The position numbers and the translations under genes are program-made. A stretch of 64,000 nt of DNA from Chryseobacterium sp. T16E-39. Its GTDB lineage: Bacteria; Bacteroidota; Bacteroidia; Flavobacteriales; Weeksellaceae. The notes under the pieces were generated by a model. That model saw nothing but the letters and a program-made list of their open reading frames with translations, was not told the origin of the DNA and did no database searches. Each line of letters starts with the position of its first letter. Position 1 is the stretch's first letter. The stretch covers positions 3,968,001-4,032,000 of the forward strand of contig NZ_CP022282.1 in NCBI RefSeq assembly GCF_002216065.1. Direction: 5' to 3'. Below, one piece after another: positions 8,086 to 17,962 of this stretch.

Positions 8086-10386
8086 TTAAACAATTGAAAC
8101 TCTTAACGCTAATAAACCTGTAATTCCCTGCAGGTCTTCTACCTTTAAAAATTCGATATCAGATTGAAGAATTTCTTTTCTCTGAAGCTTGTAAATGTAT
8201 TCCAGATATTCTTTTTGATTTTCCATTCCAAAATAAACGATGGTTATTTTTCCAGGGCAGGTAATTCTTTCCGTTGAGTTTTTAATGTGTGCTTTATCAA
8301 TTCTCTTTTTTATGATTTCATAATAAGAATTATAAGCTCCGTCTACATCAAAACGCTTTTCATCCATTCGGAAACGAATATCTATTTTTTCGTTATAGAC
8401 AAAAATCAAAGAAGCAATATCCAAAGGAATGGGAAGTTCTTTTTTAAAAGTCTGAATTTCCTGTTCCATTCTGCATATGGTTTTCAATTGCCAGTATCTC
8501 AATTGATGAACTACTTTAGAGGTGTAATGAAGATCAGGTGAAATAGTGGGACCGATAAACAAATTATGCTCCACACCGTCTGATTTAAAACGTTCATAGT
8601 AATGTGGAAATATTAATTGTGCTTTTGCCTGACTTTCATCAAGCATATCTGCAAGCTTTCTATTAATTAGGGTGATAGAATCATCCAAACTTTTCCGGCT
8701 GTTATAAAACAGGTCGTTTTGAATGAAAACCTGCTCAAAGTATTCTAAAATTTTTGTTTTTATTTCTTTTGTAGAATGTACTTCCAGCTGTCCCTGCAGG
8801 TATGGGTGAATTTCATTACGCAATAATCTCTGGAAGCGCTGTTCTGTATCAGCTTTTATTTCATTGTTCAGTTCATTTTCAAAAATCTCCAGGGCAAGTA
8901 GGTATTTCTCTGAATCAGAGTTGATCAAAGAAAAAATATCATGAAGGCAGTCAATCTGCTTATTAAGATCTTCCAGCATCAGATTGAATCGTTTTTCTGA
9001 AGAAGAACGTATATCAGAGAATCCAAATAATGGTGTAAGATTTTTAAAGGAGATCTGTTTTAAAGTATATATTTTTTTTGCTAAAGAGGCATTAAAATAC
9101 TTCTCAGCTTCATTTCTGAATTTCCATACCACACTGTCATGTATGGAAGTATATTCACGCTGAATGATGGCTTCAATCTGGTAATTTTTTTCAAAGCTAA
9201 ACCGGTTAAGAGAGAAAAGGATCATATCCGTGAAAAATTCCAGTTTTTTTAGCTTTAATCCATTAAAACTATTGGGAATAGAAGAAGTAAATTCCATGAT
9301 CGCCAGCAATTCATTATCCCTCATAATAGGAATTACCATAAAACTGTTGATATGATGTTCTTTTAAAATACTGAACGAGGGCTGATCTTTTATTTCCTGC
9401 CCCATCTTATCAACATTGGAAATAACAATCGGCTTAGAGTTGTTATTTAAATTTTCAAAAGTATTTTTTTGGGTTTCCTCGTCAAAAGTATTGATCCAGA
9501 AATCAAGAATATGATTAGTGAACAGACTTTCATAGATGGGAATCTTTTCCAGTCTATTGTCTTTTTTATTAAAGAGCATTAATCCGAAATTGAGATCTGC
9601 CACATCAAAATAAGATTTGAAGATTTCAATTAAATTTTCATCTGGTGTCAGATTTTCCGGATCGATCTGTATCATACTTGATTTCAAATCAGATAAAGCC
9701 ACTTCTGAGGTACAGTCTACCAGGGAAATAATTGTAAATCCTTTTAGCACCCATGATTTAGGTGGGAAATGTTTCTTCCACAATCTGAAATCATCTAAAT
9801 TTTCTAAAAGCATGTCTATGACATCATCAGTTGGAACTTTAGCTCTTTCAGTAGGATAAATATCAGTAAAATCCGAATTTACAGTGATCTTATAGTGTTT
9901 CATGATTCCCTGTTTATTAGGGATATCATAATAGAAAGGAATAAAACTTCTTACATCTCTTTTAAAATAAGCCTGAAGAATCAGACAGCAACAGAAAACA
10001 TAAAATTCATTATCATCAATATTTCTAAGCTCTATTTCAAAATCTTTTCCTGCATCTTTAAGAATACTTTTAAACCTTTCTGTGTAATTGAAGGTGATCT
10101 TAGAGAGAGGGATACTTGCTGCTTTTATTTCATTATTCGTCAAGCCGGTTGGAAAAAGATCTGCCAGTAAAAGCCTGATGAGATCTTCGTGCTTTTCTAA
10201 TAATTTTACATCCTGAAAGCCTTCTTTCAGTTCTTTGAAATTCTTTGTTCTGTCAATAAGAGACTCTGCATAATTCACCCGGTATTCTAAACGGTCATTA
10301 TATCGGATATGCTCAAGAACATCCAAATATTTTTCGAATGATATATAAACCTGAAACGGGGCGTCTTTTTTGTAAAGATGTAGCAA
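8086..10386 (-). CDS. GAF-domain sensory protein
   Basis: 766 residues with no signal peptide or membrane segment. Residues about 255-420 form a GAF-like sensory domain (SYFDVADLNFGLMLFNKKDN, FMVIPIMRDNELLAIMEFTS). The N-terminal 250 residues and the helical C-terminal half have no motif I recognise; no histidine kinase, GGDEF or HTH output domain is visible. This full-length, output-less GAF protein is a common Flavobacteriia type. Role and ligand unknown. It is monocistronic, lying between the bestrophin gene (convergent) and the nuo operon terminator. Confidence 0.65.
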   Translation of the reverse strand: MLHLYKKDAPFQVYISFEKYLDVLEHIRYNDRLEYRVNYAESLIDRTKNFKELKEGFQDVKLLEKHEDLIRLLLADLFPTGLTNNEIKAASIPLSKITFNYTERFKSILKDAGKDFEIELRNIDDNEFYVFCCCLILQAYFKRDVRSFIPFYYDIPNKQGIMKHYKITVNSDFTDIYPTERAKVPTDDVIDMLLENLDDFRLWKKHFPPKSWVLKGFTIISLVDCTSEVALSDLKSSMIQIDPENLTPDENLIEIFKSYFDVADLNFGLMLFNKKDNRLEKIPIYESLFTNHILDFWINTFDEETQKNTFENLNNNSKPIVISNVDKMGQEIKDQPSFSILKEHHINSFMVIPIMRDNELLAIMEFTSSIPNSFNGLKLKKLEFFTDMILFSLNRFSFEKNYQIEAIIQREYTSIHDSVVWKFRNEAEKYFNASLAKKIYTLKQISFKNLTPLFGFSDIRSSSEKRFNLMLEDLNKQIDCLHDIFSLINSDSEKYLLALEIFENELNNEIKADTEQRFQRLLRNEIHPYLQGQLEVHSTKEIKTKILEYFEQVFIQNDLFYNSRKSLDDSITLINRKLADMLDESQAKAQLIFPHYYERFKSDGVEHNLFIGPTISPDLHYTSKVVHQLRYWQLKTICRMEQEIQTFKKELPIPLDIASLIFVYNEKIDIRFRMDEKRFDVDGAYNSYYEIIKKRIDKAHIKNSTERITCPGKITIVYFGMENQKEYLEYIYKLQRKEILQSDIEFLKVEDLQGITGLLALRVSIV

Positions 10387-10415
10387 TGCTGGAAATTATA
10401 AAGTAAAGTTATAAA

Positions 10416-10442
10416 AAAAGCACAACTTTTGGTTGTGCTTTT
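10416..10442 (-). terminator. Terminator of the nuo operon
   Basis: An 11-bp perfect stem (AAAAGCACAAC at 10416-10426 with its complement at 10432-10442) and a 5-base loop, followed on the minus strand by a T-run. It starts about 20 bases after the nuoN stop codon, so it ends the long minus-strand operon. It sits 30-56 bases upstream of the GAF gene start. Confidence 0.85.
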
Positions 10443-10460
10443 CTATTTTTATGATGATTC

Positions 10461-11840
10461 TTACAAACCAAATTGTTTAGCAAACATGTCAGGGAAGACA
10501 CCTAAAATAATAATCGAGGCAATAATAACAACTGCTACAACATTATAAGTAAGCGTTACCTTTTCTGAAGTTTTGAATGTTGTTTCTTTGAAGAAGAACA
10601 TAGCAATAATTAATCTCAGGTAGTATGCAATCGAAACTGCAGAACCCAGAACTGCGACTAAAACAAGAAATGCTGCTCCATTAATCGCTTGAGAGAATAG
10701 GGCAAATTTACCCATAAAACCAGCTGTTAATGGAACTCCTGCCATTGAAAGCATAGAAATAGCTGCAACAACTGCTAAAAGAGGTTCAGACTTAGCCAAT
10801 CCTTTAAAAGCACCAAAGGAGGTTTCTCTTTTTAATTTTTCTACCCAGATCAGACACATAAATACTCCAACAGTAGATAGTGAGTAAGCAAACAGGTAGA
10901 ATGCAAGATTATAAGTAGACAGATTTGTCATTCCAAAGAATACCAATCCAATATATCCAGCATGAGAAACAGATGAATAGGCTAACATTCTTTTTACATT
11001 AGTTTGCGCAAGTCCCATTACATTGGCTAAAAGTAATGTAATGATCACAAATACACCAAGAACGTTGATCCATTCATGCGTAACTCCTGTAAACCCTATC
11101 GTCATTAATCTGAAAAATGCAAAAAATCCGGAGATCTTTACTACACTTGCCATAAAGGCTGTGATCAATGATGGAGAACCATAATAAACATCAGGGCTCC
11201 ACATGTGGAAAGGAGCTAATGCCACTTTAAATGCCAATGCACATAACATCAGGATTACTCCAAGAATGAACATTACATTTTTAGGATTTGCTGCTCCGAA
11301 ATCATGTATTTTATAGAGATCAAAAGTTCCTGCACTACCATAGATGAATGTGATACCAAATAACAGGAATCCGGTTGCAAATGCACCCATCAGGAAGTAC
11401 TTTATAGAAGCTTCATTAGATCTTAAATCAGTTTTATTGGCACCGGCCATTACGTATAATGGGATGGAAAGAATTTCAATACCTAAGAACAATGTCACTA
11501 AGTTCTGGAAACCGAAAAGAATAATACCACCACAGAGTGCGAATAGCATTAATGCATACAGTTCGGACTGGTGACTTCTATGGTTGCTGAACGCAAAACC
11601 TCCCAGAAAGAACAATAGTAAAGTAGTTACAATTGAAATTTTTGTGAATAAAGCCGTATTAGAACCATATTCATACATATGTCTGTAATGTTCGAAGAAT
11701 GAACATTCAGGCAGGAAGCTAACATATAATGCAATGATTAACCCCAAAATCCCAATGTATCTTGCGAATTTCCCTTGTTCAAAAACTCCTGAAAATAACG
11801 CAGCAACTGCAGTTAGGAAAACAATAATTAAAACACTCAT
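10461..11840 (-). CDS. nuoN: NADH-quinone oxidoreductase subunit N
   Basis: 459 residues, about 14 membrane helices, the usual size for NuoN. It is an antiporter-like proton-pumping subunit of the complex I membrane arm. Core motifs of the proton-translocating MrpD-like domain are present: ALCGGIILFGFQNLVTLFLG, SNEASIKYFLMGAFATG, KVALAPFHMWSPDVYYG with its conserved Lys, and NVKRMLAYSSVSHAGYIG. It is the last gene of the nuo operon, 16 bases after nuoM and followed by a strong terminator. Confidence 0.95.
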   Translation of the reverse strand: MSVLIIVFLTAVAALFSGVFEQGKFARYIGILGLIIALYVSFLPECSFFEHYRHMYEYGSNTALFTKISIVTTLLLFFLGGFAFSNHRSHQSELYALMLFALCGGIILFGFQNLVTLFLGIEILSIPLYVMAGANKTDLRSNEASIKYFLMGAFATGFLLFGITFIYGSAGTFDLYKIHDFGAANPKNVMFILGVILMLCALAFKVALAPFHMWSPDVYYGSPSLITAFMASVVKISGFFAFFRLMTIGFTGVTHEWINVLGVFVIITLLLANVMGLAQTNVKRMLAYSSVSHAGYIGLVFFGMTNLSTYNLAFYLFAYSLSTVGVFMCLIWVEKLKRETSFGAFKGLAKSEPLLAVVAAISMLSMAGVPLTAGFMGKFALFSQAINGAAFLVLVAVLGSAVSIAYYLRLIIAMFFFKETTFKTSEKVTLTYNVVAVVIIASIIILGVFPDMFAKQFGL

Positions 11841-11856
11841 TTCTTAAAATATCAAA

Positions 11857-13350
11857 TTAACTAACCATTGATTGGTAGATAAACTTTAACGAACTACTCA
11901 CCATTTCGATTACCGGCTGAGGGAAAATACCAAGTACTATCACAAAAACCGCCAAACTAGCCAACACAGAAAATTCTACGCCTGATAAATCTTTTGCTGT
12001 ATTTAATACTGCCTCATCTCCTTTACCAAACATTGCTTTTCCGTAGAATCTCAATAGGTAAACTGCAGAAAGAATTATGGTTAAACCGGCAATAACAGCA
12101 GCTAAAACATTGAAATCAAAAATTGATTTAATCAAAATAAATTCTCCAATGAAACCATTAGTCAATGGAACTCCCATTGAGCCTAACAGAATAAGAAGGA
12201 ATAATACTGCAAACTTAGGAGCTACTTTCGCTAAACCTCCCATTTGTCTTATATCTCTTGATTTAAATCTTTTATATAAAATATCTGCACAGTAGAACAA
12301 ACCTACCACATTAATACCGTGAGCAAAAGTTTGTACCAGAGCACCTTCAGCACCTTCAGTTGTAAAAGTTCCTCTCAGTGTCAAAACAGCTGACGCAAAA
12401 ATACCTGCCACCATTAATCCAACGTGAGAAAAAGATGAATAAGCAATAATTCTCTTCATATCATTTTGGATAATGGCAATCAGTGCTCCGTGAAGGATAC
12501 CTACAATTGCCAGGATAATTACGATCTGTCCGGAGATTCCCATAATAGGAATAGGAGTGATTGGTAATAGGTAACGGATTACACCATATACTGCCATTTT
12601 CAACATGATCCCTGATAACAACATCGATCCCTGAGTAGGAGAGTAGGTATAAGTGTCAGGCTGCCACGTATGGAACGGGAATATGGGTAATTTCACTGCA
12701 AAAGCAAAGAATATAAACCAAAATACGACCGTTTGCTGAGTTTCGTTCAATGAAGCATTGTATAGATCTGTTAAAGCAAATGACGCAGAGTGATTGTAAA
12801 CGTAAATCAATCCTGCTAACATGAACAGTGATCCTACAAATGTATATACGAAGAACTTCGTTGTAAATTCAAATCTTTTATTTTCCTGACCCCAAAGTCC
12901 AGCGATTAACCAGATAGGAATCAATGTTACCTCCCAGAAAATATAGAATAATAAACCATCTAAAGAAGTGAAAACCCCTACAAGTCCGAACTGCATCAAC
13001 AGGATCAGACCGTAAAAAGAGTTTCTGTAGTTTACATTCTCATTAAATGAAGATAAAATAATTAAAGGCGAAAGAATATTGGTCAATAACAAAAGCAACA
13101 TGCTCATCCCGTCAATACCGAAATGAAGAGAGCTTTTGATAAATTGTGACCAAGGATAATTGATCTCATGCTGCAATACACTATCTACAGTCGGCGTAAA
13201 ATCAAAATCCGAAAGTATATAAAATGTAAGAAGCATTTGTACCAATGCAATTCCTAACGCCAAATATTTGCTGGATTTATTTTTCCAGGCAAAAACTAAT
13301 CCCGAACCTACTAGAGGTAATAGTAATAATGTTAATAATAAACCAGACAT
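11857..13350 (-). CDS. nuoM: NADH-quinone oxidoreductase subunit M
   Basis: 497 residues with about 14 membrane helices. It is the second antiporter-like proton-pumping subunit of complex I. It shows the family landmarks: FYIFWEVTLIPIWLIAGLWG with the key membrane Glu, AVKLPIFPFHTWQPDTYTYS with the conserved Lys, and NDMKRIIAYSSFSHVGLM. Its ATG overlaps the nuoL stop by one base (13350), which indicates translational coupling. Confidence 0.96.
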   Translation of the reverse strand: MSGLLLTLLLLPLVGSGLVFAWKNKSSKYLALGIALVQMLLTFYILSDFDFTPTVDSVLQHEINYPWSQFIKSSLHFGIDGMSMLLLLLTNILSPLIILSSFNENVNYRNSFYGLILLMQFGLVGVFTSLDGLLFYIFWEVTLIPIWLIAGLWGQENKRFEFTTKFFVYTFVGSLFMLAGLIYVYNHSASFALTDLYNASLNETQQTVVFWFIFFAFAVKLPIFPFHTWQPDTYTYSPTQGSMLLSGIMLKMAVYGVIRYLLPITPIPIMGISGQIVIILAIVGILHGALIAIIQNDMKRIIAYSSFSHVGLMVAGIFASAVLTLRGTFTTEGAEGALVQTFAHGINVVGLFYCADILYKRFKSRDIRQMGGLAKVAPKFAVLFLLILLGSMGVPLTNGFIGEFILIKSIFDFNVLAAVIAGLTIILSAVYLLRFYGKAMFGKGDEAVLNTAKDLSGVEFSVLASLAVFVIVLGIFPQPVIEMVSSSLKFIYQSMVS

Positions 13351-15263
13351 TATTGTAATATAAAGTTAACAATCAGTATAATTCCCACCGCTAAAGACAT
13401 GATAAGAATGTATGTCTCAACATTTCCGTTTTGAATACGTTTCATAGATTTTCCGCTATCTTCGGCACCTTCACCTACAAAGTCTACAAAACGATCTAGA
13501 ACACCCTTATCAAACATTTTACCTCCACGTCCTAATCCTTCAACAGTTTTTACAATTAATGCATTGTAAAGTTCGTCAATATATAATTTTTTAGCAGAAA
13601 GCTTTTCCCATCCGGTATAACTTTCCTCCGGTAAAGCTCTCTTTTTCTTATTCACATACGTATTTTTAACAATGAACCATACAGAGAAGAACATCACAAC
13701 CGTTGCTCCTAAAAGTATCATTTCAGTATTAAAATCAACTCCTGAAAGGGTAGCTTCCATTTGCTTGAAACTTTCTTCAGTCAAGACAGGTTTCAACCAC
13801 TCCATTAGTTTTGCGTAATGACCGTGACCAATAAAGTGTGGTAAATTAATGAAACCTCCGATTACAGACAGAATAGCCAATACGACCAATGGTAATGTCA
13901 TATTCATCGGGCTTTCATGCAAATGATGTTTTTGCTCTTCAGTACCTCTGAACTCCCCATGGAAAGTTAAATAATACAATCTGAACATATAGGTAGCCGT
14001 AATTGCCGCTAAAATAAACAGCATTACCCAATAGATTGGATTTTTAGCAAATGCTGCAACTAAAATTTCATCTTTAGAAATCATCCCTGATAATAAAGGG
14101 AATCCTGAAATTGCTAAAGTTCCGATAAGGAAAGTAGCATGGGTAATTGGAATTACTTTTTTAAGTCCACCCATAAAACGCATATCCTGTTCATTGCTCA
14201 TAGCGTGGATCACAGAACCTGCACCTAAGAATAATAAAGCTTTGAAGAATGCGTGTGTCATTACGTGGAACATAGCTGTTGTATAAGCTCCTAATCCTAA
14301 AGCAATGAACATAAATCCAAGTTGTGAAACTGTAGAATAAGCCAATACTTTTTTGATGTCGTTTTGGCGAAGTGCATAGAAACCTGCTAACGCTGCAGTT
14401 AAGAATCCTATCAATAAAATTCCTCCCTGAACAGTTGGCGCTAAAGTGAATAAGAAATTAGATCTTACTACCAAATAGATCCCTGCAGTTACCATCGTTG
14501 CTGCGTGAATTAACGCAGAAACAGGTGTTGGTCCCGCCATTGCATCCGGTAACCATGTATATAAAGGAACCTGAGCAGATTTACCGGTAGCACCGATAAA
14601 TAAACTTGCCGTAATAAAGATAATTACCGTTCCGTCTAATTCAAATTTTGAAGAATTTTGTGCTACTGAAAGGAAATCAATAGCGTTGGTTTGAGAAGCG
14701 ATCATAAAGATACCGATCAATAAACCAAGGTCACCAATCCTGTTCATGATAAATGCTTTTCTTGCAGCTTTACCATATTCTTCGTTTGTGAACCAGAATC
14801 CGATCAATAAATAAGAACACAAACCTACACCTTCCCATCCGATGAACAGGATCAGGTAATTGCTTCCCATTACCAAAAGTAACATAGAGAAGATGAAAAG
14901 ATTCAGATAAGTAAAGAACTTATAGAAACCTTTATCATGACTCATATATCCGATAGAGTATAAGTGGATCAATGATCCGATACCTGTAATGATCATAATC
15001 ATCATTAAAGATAACTGATCGATCTGGAAACCAAAGTTAATCTGAACTCCATTGACTCTAAACCATTCGAAAGCTTTTACGATTATCGGCTGACTTTCAG
15101 AATTGAAATTCATGAAAATACTTACAGCAATGCAGAAAGATCCGAAAACCGCTGCTGTTGCTAATCCTCCAACTAATATTTTTGGAAGGTTTTTTCCGAA
15201 CAAACCGTTTATAAGAAAGCCTAAAAGTGGTAAAAGTATTATTGCATACACTAAATTTTCCAT
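13350..15263 (-). CDS. nuoL: NADH-quinone oxidoreductase subunit L
   Basis: 637 residues. It is the largest antiporter-like subunit, with the distal lateral helix that runs along the membrane arm. Landmarks: ILFIGWEGVGLCSYLLIGFW, NRIGDLGLLIG, KSAQVPLYTWLPDAMAGPTP, ALIHAATMVTAGIYL and NDIKKVLAYSTVSQLGFM. Helical content and length are normal for NuoL, and the C-terminal region about 540-637 carries the lateral-helix segment. Three bases separate it from the nuoK stop. Confidence 0.97.
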   Translation of the reverse strand: MENLVYAIILLPLLGFLINGLFGKNLPKILVGGLATAAVFGSFCIAVSIFMNFNSESQPIIVKAFEWFRVNGVQINFGFQIDQLSLMMIMIITGIGSLIHLYSIGYMSHDKGFYKFFTYLNLFIFSMLLLVMGSNYLILFIGWEGVGLCSYLLIGFWFTNEEYGKAARKAFIMNRIGDLGLLIGIFMIASQTNAIDFLSVAQNSSKFELDGTVIIFITASLFIGATGKSAQVPLYTWLPDAMAGPTPVSALIHAATMVTAGIYLVVRSNFLFTLAPTVQGGILLIGFLTAALAGFYALRQNDIKKVLAYSTVSQLGFMFIALGLGAYTTAMFHVMTHAFFKALLFLGAGSVIHAMSNEQDMRFMGGLKKVIPITHATFLIGTLAISGFPLLSGMISKDEILVAAFAKNPIYWVMLFILAAITATYMFRLYYLTFHGEFRGTEEQKHHLHESPMNMTLPLVVLAILSVIGGFINLPHFIGHGHYAKLMEWLKPVLTEESFKQMEATLSGVDFNTEMILLGATVVMFFSVWFIVKNTYVNKKKRALPEESYTGWEKLSAKKLYIDELYNALIVKTVEGLGRGGKMFDKGVLDRFVDFVGEGAEDSGKSMKRIQNGNVETYILIMSLAVGIILIVNFILQ

Positions 15264-15266
15264 TCT

Positions 15267-15596
15267 TTATCCTCTTAATTTATTAAATATACTAACATCT
15301 ACAGAACGGGTATTTCTATATAGCATAGCAATAATTGCCAAACCTACTGCAACTTCTGCAGCAGCAACCACCATAATGAAGAAAACTAAAAGTTGTCCAT
15401 CGCTATTTCCTTTATATGCTGAAAAAGCAGCTAATAAAAGATTTGCAGAATTGAGCATAAGCTCTACACAACCCAAAATAACAATAGCGTTTTTTCTCAA
15501 TAATACTCCCAACACTCCCAAACTGAATAATACTGAAGAGAGGATGATGAAATAATTTAAAGGGACGCTTTGTATAAATGTATTTACTTCTCCCAT
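15267..15596 (-). CDS. nuoK: NADH-quinone oxidoreductase subunit K
   Basis: 109 residues, three membrane helices, the normal NuoK size. The conserved membrane glutamates are visible in CVELMLNSANLLL and in AAAEVAVGLAIIAMLYR, both needed for proton coupling in complex I. It lies between nuoJ and nuoL with 3-4 base spacers. Confidence 0.96.
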   Translation of the reverse strand: MGEVNTFIQSVPLNYFIILSSVLFSLGVLGVLLRKNAIVILGCVELMLNSANLLLAAFSAYKGNSDGQLLVFFIMVVAAAEVAVGLAIIAMLYRNTRSVDVSIFNKLRG

Positions 15597-15600
15597 AATT

Positions 15601-16098
15601 TTATAAATCTTTTTTACCGATTAATACCGCACCTACAATACCTGCCAAAATAAGGATCGAAGCAAGCTCAAACGGTAAGACATATTCATTAAATAAAAGC
15701 TTACCCAGATTTTTAGTAAGTCCAACCCCTCTGTCTACATTCTCTACTACAATGTGGTTGTCCTGAACTCCTCTGAATACTCCTAAAATACCAATCAATA
15801 AGAGACCAGCTGTAAAAACTCCAATAAATTTTAAAGTATTGTTCTTCTTACTTTCGTCTTCCTTATTAAGATTAAGCATCATTAGAATATAAAGGAACAA
15901 TACCATGATTGCTCCGGCATACACTATAATCTGAATAATTGCTAGGAATTGTGCATTTAAAAGGATGTACATTCCGGCAATAGAAAACATTGTAACAATT
16001 AATGACAAAATAGCATATAAAGGATTTTTTGCAAATACGAAGTATACTGCACTCGCCACTGCTAAAAACGCCACCAAGAAAAATAAAAACTGATCCAT
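15601..16098 (-). CDS. nuoJ: NADH-quinone oxidoreductase subunit J
   Basis: 165 residues with five hydrophobic helices; IIQIIVYAGAIMVLFLYILM is the family signature (the pi-bulge helix TM3 that moves during the complex I cycle). Its start codon overlaps the nuoI stop by one base (16098), implying coupled translation. The length matches short NuoJ forms. Confidence 0.95.
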   Translation of the reverse strand: MDQFLFFLVAFLAVASAVYFVFAKNPLYAILSLIVTMFSIAGMYILLNAQFLAIIQIIVYAGAIMVLFLYILMMLNLNKEDESKKNNTLKFIGVFTAGLLLIGILGVFRGVQDNHIVVENVDRGVGLTKNLGKLLFNEYVLPFELASILILAGIVGAVLIGKKDL

Positions 16099-16655
16099 TA
16101 TTTTACCGCATTTTTTTGTTTCTCGGACTGTCTCGCTGTGATGTCAATCCTTTCATTTATCTTTTCAACTAGTTTATCTTTTCCATAGATAAAAGAACCT
16201 CTGTTGGTTTCCACATCCACCAATCTATCGGTAAGATAAATTGCTGATTTTGGACAGGCCTCTTCACACATTCCACAGAAAATACATCTTAGCATATTGA
16301 TTTCATACACAGAAGCGTATTTCTCTTCTCTGTAAAGACCTTTCTCTTCTTTTGTTCTTTCTGAAGCTGTCATTGTAATAGCTTCAGCAGGACAAGCTAC
16401 GGCACACAGTCCACAAGCTGTACATCTTTCTCTTCCTTCTTCATCTCTTTTCAGTACATGCTGGCCACGCCAAACCTGAGCTCTTGGTTTCTGTACTTCT
16501 GGATACGAATAAACTGCAGGAGCACCTTTTACTACGGTTCTTACAGCATGCTTGAATGTAATCCCCATACCTTTGAAAATCGCCGGAAGGTAGATTTTTT
16601 CAGCAAGGGTCATTTCTTTATTAGAAACAACTTTGGATCTGTTAGTAAGTTTCAT
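16098..16655 (-). CDS. nuoI: NADH-quinone oxidoreductase subunit I (2 x 4Fe-4S)
   Basis: 185 residues carrying two ferredoxin-type motifs, CTACGLCAVACP and CIFCGMCEEACP, which hold clusters N6a and N6b on the electron path to NuoB. It is a peripheral-arm subunit on the cytoplasmic face. The Asn/Lys-rich C-terminal tail is unremarkable. A 151-base spacer containing degenerate repeats separates it from nuoH upstream. Confidence 0.96.
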   Translation of the reverse strand: MKLTNRSKVVSNKEMTLAEKIYLPAIFKGMGITFKHAVRTVVKGAPAVYSYPEVQKPRAQVWRGQHVLKRDEEGRERCTACGLCAVACPAEAITMTASERTKEEKGLYREEKYASVYEINMLRCIFCGMCEEACPKSAIYLTDRLVDVETNRGSFIYGKDKLVEKINERIDITARQSEKQKNAVK

Positions 16656-16664
16656 TTAATTATA

Positions 16665-16700
16665 GATGTTAGATGTTAGACATTAGATTCTAGACTAATC
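16665..16700. repeat. Degenerate TTAGAT-type intergenic repeat, copy 1
   Basis: In the nuoH-nuoI spacer, imperfect repeats of the unit GATGTTAGA run across these 36 bases and end TCTAGACTAATC. The stretch can be aligned over most of its length with the repeat at 17881-17919 in the next spacer upstream. No ORF or clear hairpin was seen. The remainder of this spacer (16701-16806) is AT-rich with nothing recognisable. Confidence 0.6.
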
Positions 16701-16806
16701 TTGTCTCTTATCTTAATTTTTAATATTTTATGTTTGAATAAAAGCTAAATAAAGATAAAATTTTGATTCTATTTTCAAATTAGCTCATTTTCAAATTATC
16801 AAATTT

Positions 16807-17868
16807 TTAATGTCCGAATGCTAAAATTAAAGCTCCGGTAATAACAAGGTTTACAACCGCCAATGGAATTAATGTTTTCCATCCTAAATGCATCAACTGG
16901 TCGTATCTGAATCTAGGAAGCGTCCATCTGATCCACATAAAGATCAGAATTCCGACAATGGTTTTGGTTAAAAATGCTACAATACTTAAGATTCCAGCAA
17001 TGTTTTCACCCCAATGTTGTGTTACCCATTCAATTCCAGGGTAGTTATACCCCCCAAAGAATAGAACCACCATAAAAGCATTTGAAATAAACATGTTCAC
17101 ATATTCTCCGAACATGTATAACCCTAACTTCATTGAAGAATATTCCGTAGAATATCCTGTTACCAATTCAGATTCACACTCAGGTAAATCGAAAGGGTGT
17201 CTGTTGGTTTCCGCTAACGCAGCAACCATAAAAATAAGGAAAGCTAATGGTTGATAGAAAATATTCCAGTTCATCCCATCAATATGGATAAGTCCCCATA
17301 ATTTTCCTGTAGTCTGAGTTTCAGTAATTACTTTTAAATCTAAACTTCCTGTCATCATGATGATAGAAAGCAAAGCTAACCCCATTGCTAATTCATAAGA
17401 GATCATCTGTGAAGAAGCACGGATAGCACCTAATAATGAATATTTATTATTTGAGGCCCAACCTCCGATCATGATTCCGTAAACACCAATAGAAGCCATT
17501 CCGATAATGAAAAGTACACCAACATCAATGTTGGCAACCTGAAGATCGTAAGACATCCCACCAATATTTAAGCTTTTACCCCAAGGGATAACGGCACCCG
17601 TGATCAATGAAATAAACATTACCAATGCCGGCCCCAATACGAAAAGGAATTTTTCTGCATTGGCAGGAGTAAAGTCTTCTTTAAAGAAAAACTTTCCACC
17701 ATCAGCAAGAGGCTGCAGCAATCCGAAAGGACCTGCTCTGTTTGGTCCGATTCTATCCTGCATAATAGAAGCCACTTTTCTTTCTGCCCAGGTAGAGTAG
17801 GCTGCTATCGTTAGTGAAAGCAAGAAAAGCGCTAGTACAAGTATTAATTTAAATGTAATTAAATCCAT
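16807..17868 (-). CDS. nuoH: NADH-quinone oxidoreductase subunit H
   Basis: 353 residues and eight or nine membrane helices. It is the subunit at the junction of the two arms that helps form the quinone chamber. Landmarks: STWAERKVASIMQDRIGPNR, AGPFGLLQPLADGGKFFFKE and the acidic loop AETNRHPFDLPECESELVTG followed by EYSSMKLGLYMFGEY. His replaces the more usual residue in the NRxPFD motif (NRHPFD). Otherwise full length and normal. Confidence 0.96.
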   Translation of the reverse strand: MDLITFKLILVLALFLLSLTIAAYSTWAERKVASIMQDRIGPNRAGPFGLLQPLADGGKFFFKEDFTPANAEKFLFVLGPALVMFISLITGAVIPWGKSLNIGGMSYDLQVANIDVGVLFIIGMASIGVYGIMIGGWASNNKYSLLGAIRASSQMISYELAMGLALLSIIMMTGSLDLKVITETQTTGKLWGLIHIDGMNWNIFYQPLAFLIFMVAALAETNRHPFDLPECESELVTGYSTEYSSMKLGLYMFGEYVNMFISNAFMVVLFFGGYNYPGIEWVTQHWGENIAGILSIVAFLTKTIVGILIFMWIRWTLPRFRYDQLMHLGWKTLIPLAVVNLVITGALILAFGH

Positions 17869-17880
17869 TTTATTATTAAA

Positions 17881-17955
17881 GATGTTAGATACGAGATATT
17901 AGATGCTAGATTCAGATCTTAAATCCGATGTCTGTAGTCTGATATCTGAAATCTT
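17881..17955. repeat. Degenerate TTAGAT-type intergenic repeat, copy 2
   Basis: The nuoG-nuoH spacer is filled by imperfect 7-9-base units (GATGTTAGA, GAGATATTAGA, GATGCTAGA, then GATGTCTGTAGTCTGATATC). The first about 38 bases align with the repeat at 16665. Such low-complexity direct repeats recur in several spacers of this operon. Function unknown. Confidence 0.6.
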
Positions 17956-17962
17956 ATTAAAG

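Noticed and set aside
15103..15555. Open frame of 150 codons on the plus strand across nuoL and nuoK
   Set aside because: It overlaps two strongly conserved genes on the other strand and has no domain.
17881..17955. CRISPR-like array in the nuo spacers
   Set aside because: Repeat units are 7-9 bases, imperfect and without spacers; not a CRISPR.
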